Shown here: piece by piece, positions 1-10,934 of the stretch
Layout of the letters: the number at the start of each line of letters is the position of its first letter
How positions within the stretch are numbered: the stretch's first letter is position 1
Assembly (NCBI RefSeq): GCF_038051995.1
Contig: NZ_CP150290.1
Coordinates: forward strand, 297,501 to 361,500
Direction of reading: 5' to 3'
DNA from: Paenibacillus sp. FSL H8-0537
GTDB lineage: Bacteria > Bacillota > Bacilli > Paenibacillales > Paenibacillaceae
DNA: 64,000 bases
Made by a program: the position numbers and the translations under genes
Notes under the pieces: model-generated
What the model was told of the DNA's origin: nothing
Databases searched by the model: none
What the model saw: the letters and a program-made list of their open reading frames with translations, nothing else

Positions 1-1077
<1,077 letters not shown>

Positions 1078-1192
1078 AAACAACACGCTAAATGTTTCAA
1101 TATTTGGCTTTCGCATCCAGTTTTCAACGTGCAATTCACGTTGATATTGCAGTACATCCCGAGGTCTGCAATGTAAGTAATCGGGAAAATGT

Positions 1193-1269
1193 GGCGGTGT
1201 AGCTCAGCTGGCTAGAGCGTACGGTTCATACCCGTGAGGTCGGGGGTTCGATCCCCTTCGCCGCTACCA
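1193..1269 (+). tRNA. tRNA-Met (CAT), elongator type
   Basis: 77-nt cloverleaf with an encoded CCA end and anticodon CAT at 1227-1229. The acceptor stem GGCGGTG pairs with the 3' arm, with one imperfect pair. It starts with G1, unlike the initiator tRNA at 1370. A CAT anticodon can also be tRNA-Ile2, but the body resembles elongator tRNA-Met of Bacillales. It is the first gene of a seven-tRNA cluster behind 23S rRNA. Confidence 0.93.
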
Positions 1270-1276
1270 TATTTTC

Positions 1277-1352
1277 GGAGGCTTAGCTCAGCTGGGAGAG
1301 CATCTGCCTTACAAGCAGAGGGTCGGGGGTTCGATCCCCTCAGCCTCCACCA
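1277..1352 (+). tRNA. tRNA-Val (TAC)
   Basis: 76-nt cloverleaf with acceptor stem GGAGGCT/AGCCTCC, anticodon TAC, the usual T-loop sequence and an encoded CCA. Second gene of the cluster, seven bases after tRNA-Met. Confidence 0.96.
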
Positions 1353-1369
1353 TATATGTTTTACAATGA

Positions 1370-1450
<81 letters not shown>

Positions 1451-1465
1451 TAAGCAATAATTTAT

Positions 1466-1542
1466 GGAGCTGTGGTGTAGAGGCCTAACATGCCTGCCTG
1501 TCACGCAGGAGACCGCGAGTTCGAATCTCGTCAGCTCCGCCA
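1466..1542 (+). tRNA. tRNA-Asp (GTC)
   Basis: 77-nt cloverleaf with acceptor stem GGAGCTG/CAGCTCC, anticodon GTC in the loop CTGTCAC, and an encoded CCA. Fourth gene of the cluster. Confidence 0.96.
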
Positions 1543-1559
1543 TTTTCTTTTCGTTATAC

Positions 1560-1635
<76 letters not shown>

Positions 1636-1642
1636 TTTTTAT

Positions 1643-1726
1643 GGAGGGCTAGCGAAGTGGCTAAACGCGGCAGACTGTAAATCTGTTCCTTCGGGTTCGG
1701 TGGTTCGAATCCATCGCCCTCCACCA
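1643..1726 (+). tRNA. tRNA-Tyr (GTA)
   Basis: 84-nt class II tRNA with a long variable arm, acceptor stem GGAGGGC/GCCCTCC, anticodon GTA in the loop CTGTAAA, and an encoded CCA. Confidence 0.96.
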
Positions 1727-1741
1727 TTTCTTTTACATCGA

Positions 1742-1817
1742 GAGTCATTAGCTCAGCTGGTAGAGCACCTGACTTTTAATCAGGGTGTCGTAGGTTCGAA
1801 TCCTACATGACTCACCA
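1742..1817 (+). tRNA. tRNA-Lys (TTT)
   Basis: 76-nt cloverleaf with acceptor stem GAGTCAT/ATGACTC, anticodon TTT in the loop CTTTTAA, and an encoded CCA. Last tRNA of the cluster; a terminator follows at 1881. Confidence 0.96.
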
Positions 1818-1880
1818 TTTTTTAAAAAGCCAATTTGCAGAAAATAATCTGCGAATTTTTTTGTTTATATGTAAATTTAA

Positions 1881-1920
1881 AAGCTCGGTATTGGTGTAAT
1901 CACTAATACCGAGCTTTTTT
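1881..1920 (+). terminator. terminator of the rRNA-tRNA operon
   Basis: The stem AAGCTCGGTATT pairs with AATACCGAGCTT (extended by GTG/CAC) and is followed by TTTTTT. It ends transcription from the tRNA cluster and may work weakly for the convergent gene at 1934. Confidence 0.9.
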
Positions 1921-1933
1921 GTATGCTTTTTTA

Positions 1934-2482
1934 TTAGGAGCGAAGCTTTAATTCGGCTAGCAGTTCAGTTAATGAAGCGTCGAGACGAAGCTTTAATTCG
2001 TCATTTAGCTCGAATCCAGCTGCCCCACCATCCAATTGTACACGAGCAATTTGAGAATCTACCGCATAAACGCCGCTGGAAAAATGCTTGGCACCCATGG
2101 AAGCAAGTACAGGCTTCAGGGAGTAATCAATAGACAACAGATGGGCCAGAGAGCCTCCAATGAAAAAGGGCGTAATAATTTTTCCTTCTAAACCTTTTTG
2201 GGGCAATAGATCGAGGAATGTTTTAAGAACACCAGTGAAAGAGGCTTTGTAGACTGGACTTGCAATAATAACGGCCCCAGCGCCTTCTACTAATGCTGTT
2301 GCTTCCACAATGGCAGGGCTGTCGAAACGGGCGTTAATTAGATCTTCCGCTGGCAAAGAAGCGACAGTAATATGGCTGAGTGTTATATTTTGGCTAATGA
2401 GCTGCTGCTCGATATATTGAGTAATGCCGGTTAAACGGGAACCAGGATTCGGGCTGCCCGAAATGATGACAATCGTTGACAT
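1934..2482 (-). CDS. ssuE: NADPH-dependent FMN reductase (SsuE-like)
   Basis: 182-aa flavodoxin-like protein of the NADPH-dependent FMN reductase family. The N-terminal strand and phosphate-binding loop (IVIISGSPNPGSRL, about residues 4-17) would bind the FMN phosphate; the SPVYKASFTG segment near residues 75-84 is typical of SsuE. Known members supply reduced FMN to two-component monooxygenases that release sulfite from alkanesulfonates. No ssu transport or monooxygenase genes lie beside it, so the partner is unknown. It is convergent with the tRNA cluster and has an AGGAG-type ribosome site just upstream of its start. The family call is firm; the sulfonate role is inferred from similarity. 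Confidence 0.85.
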   Translation of the reverse strand: MSTIVIISGSPNPGSRLTGITQYIEQQLISQNITLSHITVASLPAEDLINARFDSPAIVEATALVEGAGAVIIASPVYKASFTGVLKTFLDLLPQKGLEGKIITPFFIGGSLAHLLSIDYSLKPVLASMGAKHFSSGVYAVDSQIARVQLDGGAAGFELNDELKLRLDASLTELLAELKLRS

Positions 2483-2654
2483 GATAATCGCTCCTTATTG
2501 TATGTATATTTATTCCGATAAGTTAACTTTGTTTAATCTTAACATTCCAATCTTTTCGGCGTCAATGACATTTATGGAAAGTGTTCATGATTTTTAGCTC
2601 ATTAGGGAACAATAGGCGGAAACAAGCTGATTAGCGATGCAAAGGGGTCCGTCT

Positions 2655-3605
2655 ATGATGATGTATGGGTTGGCGGCTTTTATAAGTTTGGCTATTGTGA
2701 GTGTAATGGTTCCCATTGTGAGAAGGTTCGCTTTGCAATACGGTATTATGGATCGGCCGAATGCGCGAAAAATTCATCGGCAGCCGATTCCCTTGCTTGG
2801 AGGGATAGCGATCTATGTGGCATGCACCGTTACGATTATTGCTTTTCAGGGGATGACATCGTTAAGCTGGACGATTGCAGCTGGTGGCGCGGTGCTTGTC
2901 ACCGTTGGATTATTAGATGATAAAGCCAAAGCGGAGGGAAGAGATTTTCCTGTCTGGCCTAGAGTGCTTGTTTATGGCGCGGTGTCCACGCTCCCGCTCT
3001 GGTTCCATATTCAAATAACAGGGGTGACGAACCCTGCTTCGGGCCTGTTCTTTTTTCTCCCGCATTGGGTAGCTTGGCTCGGGACGTCGATCTGGATATT
3101 CGCACTTATCAACATGATTAATTTCATGGATGGGGTGGATGGATTGGCATCTGGAGTATGTGTTTTATCGGCGGTCACGCTGTTCATTACTGCCTTGGTC
3201 AAAGGGCAGGCTGAAACGGCGATTTTAGCTGCTATTGTAGGAGGGGCGTGCCTGGGCTTTCTCGTGTTTAATTTTTATCCGGCCAGAATTTTTATGGGGG
3301 ATGCAGGAGCTACGTTTCTTGGTTATACGCTCGCTGTTGTGGCCGTGGACGGTGCATTTAAGAAAGCAACCTTCATTACAGTGCTTGTGCCGCTGCTGGC
3401 GCTGGGCTTGCCTATTATGGATACTTCCATCGTCATGCTGCGGCGGCTCGTCCGTGGCAAAGGACTGCATCATGCGGACAAGCTGCATACCCATCATGCG
3501 CTGATGAAGTGGGGATTGAACCAGGTGCAAACCGTATCCTTTCTATATTTAATTGCTGCGTTGTTCTCCATGCTGTCGATCATTCTTTTGTTGGTCATGG
3601 GCTGA
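2655..3605 (+). CDS. polyprenyl-phosphate GlcNAc-1-phosphate transferase (WecA/TagO/MraY family)
   Basis: 316-aa polytopic membrane protein that would transfer a sugar-1-phosphate from a UDP-sugar to undecaprenyl phosphate. This is the first step in wall teichoic acid or other surface polymers. Family motifs are visible: the acidic GLLDDK stretch, the catalytic-loop segment MINFMDGVDGLASG, FMGDAGATFLGY, and a C-terminal His-rich loop (HHADKLHTHHALMKWG). The whole protein is hydrophobic with about ten helices. An upstream ATG at 2637 is possible, but the AAAGGGG ribosome site at 2641-2647 sits correctly for 2655. It resembles TagO more than MraY, which usually lies in the mur cluster. The acceptor pathway cannot be read from the neighbours. 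Confidence 0.85.
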   Translation: MMMYGLAAFISLAIVSVMVPIVRRFALQYGIMDRPNARKIHRQPIPLLGGIAIYVACTVTIIAFQGMTSLSWTIAAGGAVLVTVGLLDDKAKAEGRDFPVWPRVLVYGAVSTLPLWFHIQITGVTNPASGLFFFLPHWVAWLGTSIWIFALINMINFMDGVDGLASGVCVLSAVTLFITALVKGQAETAILAAIVGGACLGFLVFNFYPARIFMGDAGATFLGYTLAVVAVDGAFKKATFITVLVPLLALGLPIMDTSIVMLRRLVRGKGLHHADKLHTHHALMKWGLNQVQTVSFLYLIAALFSMLSIILLLVMG

Positions 3606-3680
3606 AATACCTGCCCCAATATGTTACAATGACGAGAAAAAGCGTTCATTCGTGAGGCTTGCGATAGGAGATAGCAGAAA

Positions 3681-4826
3681 ATGAGCACGACAGAATGGTT
3701 GAAACCGCTGGAGCGCATTTTGGACTGTCCAGTTCGTCTATTTAAAATGCAAATGTCCGAATGGAATGATATAGCAGATAAAAATCACTACCTGCAGGCA
3801 GGGGAGCCAGGACGCGGCTCCGCCTTGGAAGGACAACGTGTCCAGCGCGAGGATAAAATGTGGGTGGCCGTCCGAGCAGTGGAGCATGAAATAGAGGTTT
3901 TAGAAATAGAGGGCAGCCGCTTTGAGGCGAGTACGCTGGATTTATTGAGCTTTATGCTGCGCTGGAATGAAACGATGCCAATGCATGATAAGGCGGCCGG
4001 CAAGCTGACGGAAAGCGAGAAAACAGCCCGCAGTATTGGCGAGTGGATTCAGGAGCAGTTCGAATCAGGCGAGCCGGGGCAATCGATGCCGGATCACTTG
4101 ACCGCGGGCGGCAAACTGTTTGCCGATATGATTCCTTTTTTATTAGTAACGGAATATTCGAATACCAAGCAAGCGGCGTATGTGGAGTTGGAGAAGCTGC
4201 TGCGTTCCTTTCTCGCCGAGGAAATTTTATTAATACCGCTGCGGGAGCAGGAATGGCTCATTTGGGGTCCGGTATCGCTGCTTAAGGAAGCGGATTCGGA
4301 GTTGTATGATGACGACGATGAAGAATCGGTGGAGGATAACTTGGCTTCCATCTGTCTGGGGCTGCATGAGATGCTTGCCAGTGAGTGGATCGGTGAATGC
4401 CATCTGGCGGTCTCGCATCCGATCAGACCGGCGAAAGGCATTGTAGAAACGACGGCTGCGCTGCGCGAAACGATAAATTTGGGACGAAAATTCCATGTTG
4501 GCAGCAATATTCATTTTCCGTGGAATTTGCAGCTGGAGCGTCTGCTGAATAGCATACCAGAGAGCCAACGGGCCCGATATTTGGAGCAATCACTAAAGCG
4601 TACAGAGCTTTTCGTAGAGGCAGAAATGCTTGCAACACTGGAAACATTCTTCTCATTAGACTGTAATGTAAGCGAAACCGCGAAGAAGCTTTATATCCAC
4701 CGCAATACGTTATTATATCGTCTGGACAAGCTAAAACAGGAGACGGGGCTTGATGTTCGACAATTTCGTGACGCCGTCTTAGTCAAAATTATATTGCTAT
4801 TGTACAAAGTTACGAAAAGACATTAG
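3681..4826 (+). CDS. PucR/CdaR-type transcriptional regulator
   Basis: 381-aa protein whose last 60 residues form the PucR C-terminal helix-turn-helix (NVSETAKKLYIHRNTLLYRLDKL). The long N-terminal part has no catalytic motif I recognise and probably senses a ligand; it has an acidic run DDDDEE near residues 212-217. A TGTTACAAT extended -10 lies at about 3620-3628. It stands directly upstream of the msmX-type ATPase gene on the same strand, so control of carbohydrate uptake is a reasonable guess but not shown. DNA-binding function is well supported; the inducer is unknown. Confidence 0.8.
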   Translation: MSTTEWLKPLERILDCPVRLFKMQMSEWNDIADKNHYLQAGEPGRGSALEGQRVQREDKMWVAVRAVEHEIEVLEIEGSRFEASTLDLLSFMLRWNETMPMHDKAAGKLTESEKTARSIGEWIQEQFESGEPGQSMPDHLTAGGKLFADMIPFLLVTEYSNTKQAAYVELEKLLRSFLAEEILLIPLREQEWLIWGPVSLLKEADSELYDDDDEESVEDNLASICLGLHEMLASEWIGECHLAVSHPIRPAKGIVETTAALRETINLGRKFHVGSNIHFPWNLQLERLLNSIPESQRARYLEQSLKRTELFVEAEMLATLETFFSLDCNVSETAKKLYIHRNTLLYRLDKLKQETGLDVRQFRDAVLVKIILLLYKVTKRH

Positions 4827-4913
4827 TTTTTTTGTAAAGTTTGTGCATAGTCATCTGAGGGCATGTGGGATAAGATAGGTTTATAAGAAAATTTCTTTTA
4901 GGGGGAAATTCAC

Positions 4914-6035
4914 ATGGCAGGCGTACGTTTAGAAGGCATTTACAAAAAATATCCGGGAACTGATAAAGCATCGGTAACTGACGTTAACTTAGATATCAAG
5001 GACAAAGAATTTCTAGTGCTTGTAGGTCCATCCGGCTGTGGTAAATCGACAACTCTTCGTATGATCGCAGGTCTTGAAGAAATTTCCGAAGGTAAATTGT
5101 TTATTGGTGAGCGTCTTGTCAATGACGTAGCTCCTAAAGATCGTGATATCGCGATGGTATTCCAATCTTACGCTCTTTACCCGCATATGAACGTATACCA
5201 AAACATGGCTTTTGGTTTGAAACTTCGTAAATTCAAAAAAGCAGACATCGACAAACGTGTTCGTGAAGCTGCTAAAATTCTAGATATCGAGCATTTGCTT
5301 GACCGTAAACCGAAAGCTCTTTCCGGTGGTCAGCGTCAACGTGTCGCTCTTGGTCGTGCGATCGTTCGTGAGCCGCAAGTATTCTTGATGGATGAGCCGC
5401 TTTCCAACTTGGATGCGAAGCTTCGTGGTCAAATGCGTGCTGAAATTTCCAAGCTGACTAAACGTCTTGAAACAACAACAATCTATGTAACGCATGACCA
5501 AATCGAAGCAATGACGATGGGTGATCGTATTGTTGTTATGAAAGATGGCTTTATTCAACAAACAGCTTCTCCGGAAGTTCTTTATAACCACCCCGTTAAC
5601 ATTTTCGTTGCTGGCTTCATCGGTGCTCCTTCCATGAACTTCATTAGAGGGGCAGTTACGGAGCAAGGCGGTACTGTTCGTTTCAAAGCTACTGGCGTAG
5701 ATGTAGTTGTACCTGAGGGTAAAGCGGCTACACTTCGTTCCAGAGGCTACATTGGCAAAGATGTAATCTTGGGTATTCGTCCAGAGGATCTTCATGAAGA
5801 GCCTGTGTTTATGGAAGCTTCGCCTAACACGATCGTTAGCGCTACGATCGAAGTTGCAGAGAACCTGGGTCACGAAATGTACCTGTACCTGAACGGTATT
5901 GGCACAGACACAGTTATCGCACGTGTAGACGGACGTTCCGCTCTGCGTGATGGCCTGACCGTTAAACTTGCTTTGGACATGAACAAAGTTCACCTGTTCG
6001 ATACAGAGTCCGAGCTTAACATTTTCGAAAACTAA
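4914..6035 (+). CDS. msmX: multi-sugar ABC transporter ATPase, MsmX/UgpC type
   Basis: 373-aa ATPase with Walker A GPSGCGKST (about residues 38-46), Q-loop FQSYALYPHMNV, signature LSGGQRQRVALGRAI, Walker B FLMDEPLSNLD and switch His (YVTHDQ). A C-terminal TOBE/MalK-like regulatory domain follows (about 240-373). In Bacillus, MsmX is a shared ATPase serving several sugar importers that lack their own. That fits here, as no permease or binding-protein genes are adjacent. Codon use favours a few highly used codons compared with neighbours, suggesting strong expression. Start at ATG 4914 behind AGGGGG. A terminator follows at 6066. Confidence 0.9.
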   Translation: MAGVRLEGIYKKYPGTDKASVTDVNLDIKDKEFLVLVGPSGCGKSTTLRMIAGLEEISEGKLFIGERLVNDVAPKDRDIAMVFQSYALYPHMNVYQNMAFGLKLRKFKKADIDKRVREAAKILDIEHLLDRKPKALSGGQRQRVALGRAIVREPQVFLMDEPLSNLDAKLRGQMRAEISKLTKRLETTTIYVTHDQIEAMTMGDRIVVMKDGFIQQTASPEVLYNHPVNIFVAGFIGAPSMNFIRGAVTEQGGTVRFKATGVDVVVPEGKAATLRSRGYIGKDVILGIRPEDLHEEPVFMEASPNTIVSATIEVAENLGHEMYLYLNGIGTDTVIARVDGRSALRDGLTVKLALDMNKVHLFDTESELNIFEN

Positions 6036-6065
6036 TTGCTAAAGCCATTATAGATTTCATAAAAG

Positions 6066-6093
6066 AGCTGTTGGATTCGTCCAACAGCTTTTT
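6066..6093 (+). terminator. terminator downstream of msmX
   Basis: The stem AGCTGTTGG/CCAACAGCT with loop ATTCGT is followed by a T-run. It separates msmX from the hprK operon. Confidence 0.9.
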
Positions 6094-6242
6094 GTTATTC
6101 CACTGAGGATAAATTGGCGAAGAGTATCATTCATTTGAGCGTCAGAAAGCGGGAAGACGTTGCTTTCGGCGCTTTTTTCCTATACGATGAAGTCATTGGT
6201 AATTAGCTTACATACGCTGTTGTGATATAAGGAGGCCATGCT

Positions 6243-7181
6243 ATGCCTAAAAAAGTGAAAGTATCAGAATTAGTGCAGCATTTTTCGTTGGAAATCATAT
6301 CGGGTGAAGAAGGCTTAAAGCGTGCTATTACGGTTGATGACCTCTATCGTCCTGGGCTTGAAATGGCCGGATATTTTGATTATTTTCCGAGTGAGCGAGT
6401 TCAGCTGTTAGGAAAAACGGAAATTACGTTCCTCAGCACGTTGACGTCAGAGGAGCGTAGACTGCGGATGGAGCGTCTGTGCCATTCAGACACGCCTTGT
6501 ATTATTTTGACCCGCGGACTGGAACCGCCCGATGAGCTGATAGCTTATTCGAATAAAACGAAAATTCCCGTGCTTGGCAGTCATGTGGCAACTACAATTT
6601 TGACCAGCCGGATTACAGATTTTCTAGAGAAAAAGCTTGCGCCTACCGCGACTATTCATGGTGTTCTGGTAGATATCTACGGGGTGGGCATGCTCATAAC
6701 GGGCGGCAGCGGCATCGGTAAGAGCGAGACGGCGCTTGAGCTTGTAAAGCGCGGACATCGGCTTGTTGCCGATGATGCAGTTGAAATCAGACAAACGTCT
6801 GACAGCCAGCTGCACGGGACAGCTCCGGAATTAATCCGTCATTTACTGGAAATTCGCGGCTTAGGCATTATTAATGTCATGACGCTGTTCGGCGCGGGTG
6901 CCGTACGTACACAGAAGCGGATTGCATTAGTCATCAGACTTGAGAATTGGCAGCAGGACAAACAATATGACCGTCTGGGTCTAGATGAAGAGAAGACGCG
7001 TATCATTGATACAGATGTTCCACTTGTAACTGTTCCTGTAAGACCAGGGCGTAACCTTGCGGTTATTATTGAGGTTGCGGCTATGAACTTCAGGCTGAAG
7101 CGGATGGGCTATAACGCTGCGCTGCAGTTCACTAATAAGCTGACCGAAACTATTGCCGAAGATGCGGATGATTACGATTGA
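6243..7181 (+). CDS. hprK: HPr kinase/phosphorylase
   Basis: 312-aa bifunctional sensor enzyme that phosphorylates HPr on Ser46 with ATP or pyrophosphate and removes the phosphate again. This sets CcpA-dependent catabolite repression. Walker [10 protein letters not shown] is at about residues 154-162, and the HprK signature [11 protein letters not shown] follows near 203-213. Length is normal. The start at ATG 6243 follows an AAGGAGG site. It heads hprK-lgt-ppaX-acyltransferase, the same order as in Bacillus. A likely substrate, the HPr with Ser46, is encoded in this window at 25966. Confidence 0.97.
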   Translation: MPKKVKVSELVQHFSLEIISGEEGLKRAITVDDLYRPGLEMAGYFDYFPSERVQLLGKTEITFLSTLTSEERRLRMERLCHSDTPCIILTRGLEPPDELIAYSNKTKIPVLGSHVATTILTSRITDFLEKKLAPTATIHGVLVDIYGVGMLITGGSGIGKSETALELVKRGHRLVADDAVEIRQTSDSQLHGTAPELIRHLLEIRGLGIINVMTLFGAGAVRTQKRIALVIRLENWQQDKQYDRLGLDEEKTRIIDTDVPLVTVPVRPGRNLAVIIEVAAMNFRLKRMGYNAALQFTNKLTETIAEDADDYD

Positions 7182-7201
7182 TATGAAGGAGCTAATAAAA
7201 G

Positions 7202-8158
7202 ATGCTTACATCGCTAATTGACCCGATTGCTTTTTCGCTGGGTCCCCTAACTGTTCGTTGGTATGGCATTATTCTCGGCACAGCTGCCCTGGTAGGCTTG
7301 CTGCTGGCGATACAAGAGGGCAAACGCTTTGGCATTAAGCCGGATTTCTTTATGGATATGCTGCTGCTTGGCGTTCCATCCGCTGTTATCTGTGCTCGCA
7401 TATATTATGTTGCCTTCAAATGGGAAGATTATAAGGAGAACCCGCTCGATGTGTTTAAAATTTGGGAGGGTGGCATAGCCATTTACGGTGCGTTGATCGG
7501 TGCCTTCCTATGCGGATTCTTCTATTTCCGTTATAAGGGCTACAGTTTCTTGAGACTCGCCGATGTGTGCGTGCCAGGCTTGCTTGCCGGTCAAATGATT
7601 GGCCGTTGGGGCAATTTCATGAACCAGGAGGCATATGGCGGTCCCGTAGAGGAAAGCTTCCTGCGTGATACGCTTCACCTGCCTTCCTTTATTGTGAATC
7701 AAATGAATGTGAATGGCGTCTTCCATCACCCGGCCTTTTTGTACGAATCGCTGTGGAGTCTTGTAGGTATCATTCTGCTTTGCGTATTGCGTCGTCAACG
7801 CTTCCTGCGTGCGGGTGAATTGCTAGCCAGCTATTTCATCTGGTATTCCCTCGGACGCTTCTACATTGAGATGGTGCGTACGGACAGCTTGGCCTTCCAT
7901 GGCCCAGCGTGGCTGGTAAACCTTGTGGACGCTCTTTGGTCGCCGATGACGATTTTGTTCCAGCCGGGCTATTTGGACCCGTCTTATGGCAACCTGAGGA
8001 TTTCACAGCTGCTTGCGCTGCTGCTTATTGTTGGAGCCATCGCTTTTATCGTGATTCGCCGCAAAACAGGAGCTGCCAAAGAGCATTATTCCGATCCTAT
8101 CGTCTCCACGAAGGTGGAGCATGCGGCTATTGCAACGGATGATGCTCCAAAAGCATAA
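7202..8158 (+). CDS. lgt: prolipoprotein diacylglyceryl transferase
   Basis: 318-aa integral membrane enzyme that transfers diacylglycerol from phosphatidylglycerol to the lipobox cysteine of prolipoproteins. The Lgt signature GRWGNFMNQEAYG is at about residues 136-148, and the segment FYIEMVRTDS, with its conserved Arg, is near 220. About seven membrane helices are visible. The C-terminal 30 residues are hydrophilic and longer than in many Lgt proteins. RBS AAGGAG precedes ATG 7202, twenty bases after hprK. The lipoprotein at 51083-52978 would be a client. Confidence 0.96.
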   Translation: MLTSLIDPIAFSLGPLTVRWYGIILGTAALVGLLLAIQEGKRFGIKPDFFMDMLLLGVPSAVICARIYYVAFKWEDYKENPLDVFKIWEGGIAIYGALIGAFLCGFFYFRYKGYSFLRLADVCVPGLLAGQMIGRWGNFMNQEAYGGPVEESFLRDTLHLPSFIVNQMNVNGVFHHPAFLYESLWSLVGIILLCVLRRQRFLRAGELLASYFIWYSLGRFYIEMVRTDSLAFHGPAWLVNLVDALWSPMTILFQPGYLDPSYGNLRISQLLALLLIVGAIAFIVIRRKTGAAKEHYSDPIVSTKVEHAAIATDDAPKA

Positions 8159-8186
8159 AGGTAAAAGTTAAATTCAGATGAGACGA

Positions 8187-8212
8187 GCTATTGCCTTCTC
8201 GAAGGCAATAGC
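8187..8212 (+). other. hairpin between lgt and ppaX
   Basis: A perfect 12-bp stem GCTATTGCCTTC/GAAGGCAATAGC with a two-base loop. The T-rich run begins only about ten bases later (GTTATGTTTTT), so it may be a weak terminator or a messenger-processing hairpin inside the operon. Confidence 0.6.
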
Positions 8213-8283
8213 CGTTATGTTTTTGTAAAGCTTTTTGAAAGGCTTATAGAGAAGCATTAAAGTGGATTTAGGAGGAGACAGAT

Positions 8284-8940
8284 GTGCTAGGTAACATAAA
8301 AACGATGCTGTTTGATTTGGATGGTACTATTATTGATACGAATGAACTGATTATCCGCTCGTTTCTGGATGCGCTGAAAGGTGTCGTTCCGGCGGATTTC
8401 AACAGAGAGCATATTATTCCAAGCATGGGACAGCCTTTAACGATGCAAATGCAGCAGTTTTCTGGACTTGAGGATGTAACGCATCTGGTAGCGGCTTATC
8501 GCGAAGTAAACCTTCGTCTGCACGATGAATACGTGAAGCCTTTCGACTATGTGGTAGAGGTTATAAAAAATTTGCATGAACAGGGCATTCAGATCGGCAT
8601 TGTAACGACGAAAATGCGTCTGACGACAGAGCGCGGCTTGAAATATGTTGGCTTGAGCGACTATATCGACACGGTTGTGACCATTGATGATGTCACACAT
8701 CCGAAGCCGCATCCAGAGCCTGTCAGCATGGCGATTGCTGCGCTTGGTGCAGATCCGGCGACGACATTGATGCTGGGCGACAGCTCCGTCGATATTTTAT
8801 CCGCTGAGGCGGCTGGTGCTTTGTCCGTTGGTGTAGCCTGGTCGATGAAGGGGGCACAGCTGCTTAGAGATTCTGGCGCTCAGTATGTCATTGATGATAT
8901 GCGGGAGCTGTACGCTTTCGCAGGATTGGAGCGGAGATAA
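8284..8940 (+). CDS. ppaX: pyrophosphatase PpaX (HAD family)
   Basis: 218-aa HAD hydrolase. Motif [10 protein letters not shown] is near residues 10-18, motif II VTTK near 105, and motif III/IV KPHPEP with MLGDSSVDI near 140-165. PpaX hydrolyses the pyrophosphate made when HprK dephosphorylates HPr-Ser-P, which explains its place in this operon. The start is GTG at 8284, eight bases after AGGAGG. The ATG two bases upstream is in another frame and meets a stop after two codons. Confidence 0.92.
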   Translation: MLGNIKTMLFDLDGTIIDTNELIIRSFLDALKGVVPADFNREHIIPSMGQPLTMQMQQFSGLEDVTHLVAAYREVNLRLHDEYVKPFDYVVEVIKNLHEQGIQIGIVTTKMRLTTERGLKYVGLSDYIDTVVTIDDVTHPKPHPEPVSMAIAALGADPATTLMLGDSSVDILSAEAAGALSVGVAWSMKGAQLLRDSGAQYVIDDMRELYAFAGLERR

Positions 8941-8941
8941 A

Positions 8942-9445
8942 TTGCGTAATGTCGAACGTTATCCGGTAGAGGGTCCTAATGCGCTCTGGCAGGTCTATCG
9001 CACGGTCAGCAGCTTCAAGGCGGTTCGTAATTTCATATTCATTCAGCTGGCCCGTTATTGTCCGATTTTGCCGGTCAAAAATATGATCTATCGCCGTGTG
9101 CTTGGCATGAAGGTTGGTCAGCATACCGCTTTCGCGCTGATGGTGATGGTGGATGTTTTTTTCCCGGAACGGATTGAGGTTGGGGATAATACGATTATCG
9201 GATACAACACGACGATTCTTACGCATGAGTATTTAATTCGCGAATACCGGCTTGGCGATGTAAAAATAGGGGCAAACGTAATGATTGGTGCAAACACGAC
9301 GATTTTGCCGGGTGTTACGATTGGTGATCATGCGGTGGTAGCCGCTGGCTCAGTCGTGTACAAGGATGTTCCAGCCCATGCTTTCGTTGGCGGGAACCCA
9401 ATTCGGGAAATTGGAAAAGGGAGCCGCCCAGAGGATCACAGCTAA
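8942..9445 (+). CDS. acyltransferase of the left-handed beta-helix family (YvoF-like)
   Basis: 167-aa protein with hexapeptide repeats ([34 protein letters not shown], about residues 80-135), which fold into the left-handed beta-helix of maltose/galactoside-type O-acetyltransferases. The acceptor is unknown. A TTG start at 8942, one base after the ppaX stop and behind GGAGCGGAG, fits better than the long upstream extension overlapping ppaX. It occupies the place of yvoF in the Bacillus operon. Confidence 0.82.
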   Translation: MRNVERYPVEGPNALWQVYRTVSSFKAVRNFIFIQLARYCPILPVKNMIYRRVLGMKVGQHTAFALMVMVDVFFPERIEVGDNTIIGYNTTILTHEYLIREYRLGDVKIGANVMIGANTTILPGVTIGDHAVVAAGSVVYKDVPAHAFVGGNPIREIGKGSRPEDHS

Positions 9446-9460
9446 ATCTGCTAATTCTAA

Positions 9461-9505
9461 CATGAATAAAGCTGATGGTCTATCGAGCATCAGCTTTATT
9501 CATGT
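9461..9505. terminator. terminator-like hairpin closing the hprK operon
   Basis: A perfect 17-bp stem (CATGAATAAAGCTGATG with its complement) and an 11-base loop. The T-rich part lies inside the 3' arm (CTTTATT). It separates the hprK operon from the his operon. Confidence 0.75.
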
Positions 9506-9592
9506 TCATGGAAGCACCTATTGTATTAGTAGCGGCTTTCCTCAACCTTGGCATCTTCATTATAAATCGTAATTTTCGGGAAAGCTCTAATC

Positions 9593-9621
9593 TTGACGGA
9601 GCAGAAGCTTCATGTTACCAT
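9593..9621 (+). promoter_or_regulatory. predicted promoter of the his operon
   Basis: TTGACG (9593-9598), 17-base spacer, TACCAT (9616-9621), with a TG dinucleotide ahead of the -10 box. It lies 80 bases before hisZ. I see no T-box leader between it and the gene. Confidence 0.55.
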
Positions 9622-9701
9622 AACGTCTAGGTACTTTATTTTGGCAGATCGCTAATATGGCAACGCGTTAACATACTAAAGTAAATTGTGGGTGAAAATA
9701 G

Positions 9702-10934
9702 ATGTCTAAACCAAAAGTATTTGAGAAACCGATTGGTGTTAAAGATTATCTTCCGGAGGCTGTTGCAAAGCTGCGCCGAATTGAGCATGCGGCTCTTGCC
9801 TGTATGCAGGGCTGGGGCTATGAGCAGATCATTACGCCAACTATGGAATATTACGACACCGTAGGGGTAGCAAGCTCTACCTCTGACCAAAAGCTGTTTA
9901 AGCTGCTCAACAACCGTGGAACAACGCTTGTACTGCGTTCGGATATGACAGCACCTATTGCGCGTGTAGTATCCTCGCTATTAAAGGAGTCCCCATTCCC
10001 GCTGCGACTGTCGTACCATGCGAATGTGTACCGTGCAATTGAAGAGGAAGCGGGCCGGGAAGCCGAGTTTTTCCAGACGGGCGTTGAGCTTGTTGGCGAT
10101 GCTTCGGCTGATGCGGATGCGGAGGTTGTGGCGCTCGCTATTGCTTCCTTGAAGGCAGCTGGCGTAAAACGTTTCAAGATTGCTATCGGTCATGTCGGCT
10201 TCCTGAACGGACTGTTCGAGGAATCGCTGTCTGGACGCAAGGAAGAGCAGGAGCAGCTTAAAGCGTGCCTGCTGGGACGCGATTACGTCGGCTATCGGGA
10301 GCAGCTGCGCCAGCTGTCGCTGGAGGAGCCTGTAAAGCGCGAGCTGGAAGGGATTTTAAGGCTGCGCGGCGGCCAGGAGGTATGCAAGCAGGCGCTTGAA
10401 TTAAGCGCAGATGAGACGGCACAGGCGTCTATCCAGCATTTATGCGAGATGTGGGACGTGCTCGACGCTTACGGACTAAGCGAGCATGTGCTGATCGATC
10501 TGACGATGATCGGCGATTTCTCTTATTATACAGGCATGACCTTTGAAGGTTATGCGGCGGATCTTGGATTCCCTGTAGTGAGCGGCGGAAGATACGACAA
10601 TTTGCTTGCTCAATTCGGCCGTCCGGCTCCAGCAACAGGCTTTGCGCTGAAGACGACGCGGATACTGGAAGTGCTCGGCAATGAAGATGAGCCTGCTAAG
10701 GCAGAGCGCGTGCTGATTGGCTACGATGAGACGGAGCGCAAAGCGGCGCTGGCAATCGCGCAGCAGCTCAGAAGCCAAGGAGCGGCAGTTGTGACAGAGC
10801 GTATCGGGAAAGAAGAAGCAGCGGAGCTTTCGAAGAACACGTCTGGACGGTTTATTTTCAAAGGCGTAGAATATGTGGAGTTTTTACTGTTTACCGAAGG
10901 ATTGAATGGAATGCTTGGAGGGGATGGCAAGTGA
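9702..10934 (+). CDS. hisZ: ATP phosphoribosyltransferase regulatory subunit HisZ
   Basis: 410-aa protein derived from class II histidyl-tRNA synthetase: motif 2-like DMTAPIARV near residues 80-88, then FFQTGVEL and, in the C-terminal half, the [10 protein letters not shown] histidine-binding segment. It lacks the anticodon domain. HisZ has no synthetase activity; it forms a hetero-octamer with the short HisG and gives histidine feedback control. Its presence matches the short HisG encoded next. It overlaps hisG by four bases, which suggests translational coupling. Confidence 0.94.
   Translation: MSKPKVFEKPIGVKDYLPEAVAKLRRIEHAALACMQGWGYEQIITPTMEYYDTVGVASSTSDQKLFKLLNNRGTTLVLRSDMTAPIARVVSSLLKESPFPLRLSYHANVYRAIEEEAGREAEFFQTGVELVGDASADADAEVVALAIASLKAAGVKRFKIAIGHVGFLNGLFEESLSGRKEEQEQLKACLLGRDYVGYREQLRQLSLEEPVKRELEGILRLRGGQEVCKQALELSADETAQASIQHLCEMWDVLDAYGLSEHVLIDLTMIGDFSYYTGMTFEGYAADLGFPVVSGGRYDNLLAQFGRPAPATGFALKTTRILEVLGNEDEPAKAERVLIGYDETERKAALAIAQQLRSQGAAVVTERIGKEEAAELSKNTSGRFIFKGVEYVEFLLFTEGLNGMLGGDGK

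Noticed and set aside
9510..9700. T-box leader before the his operon
   Set aside because: No T-box sequence, specifier loop or antiterminator pair is visible; only a promoter.
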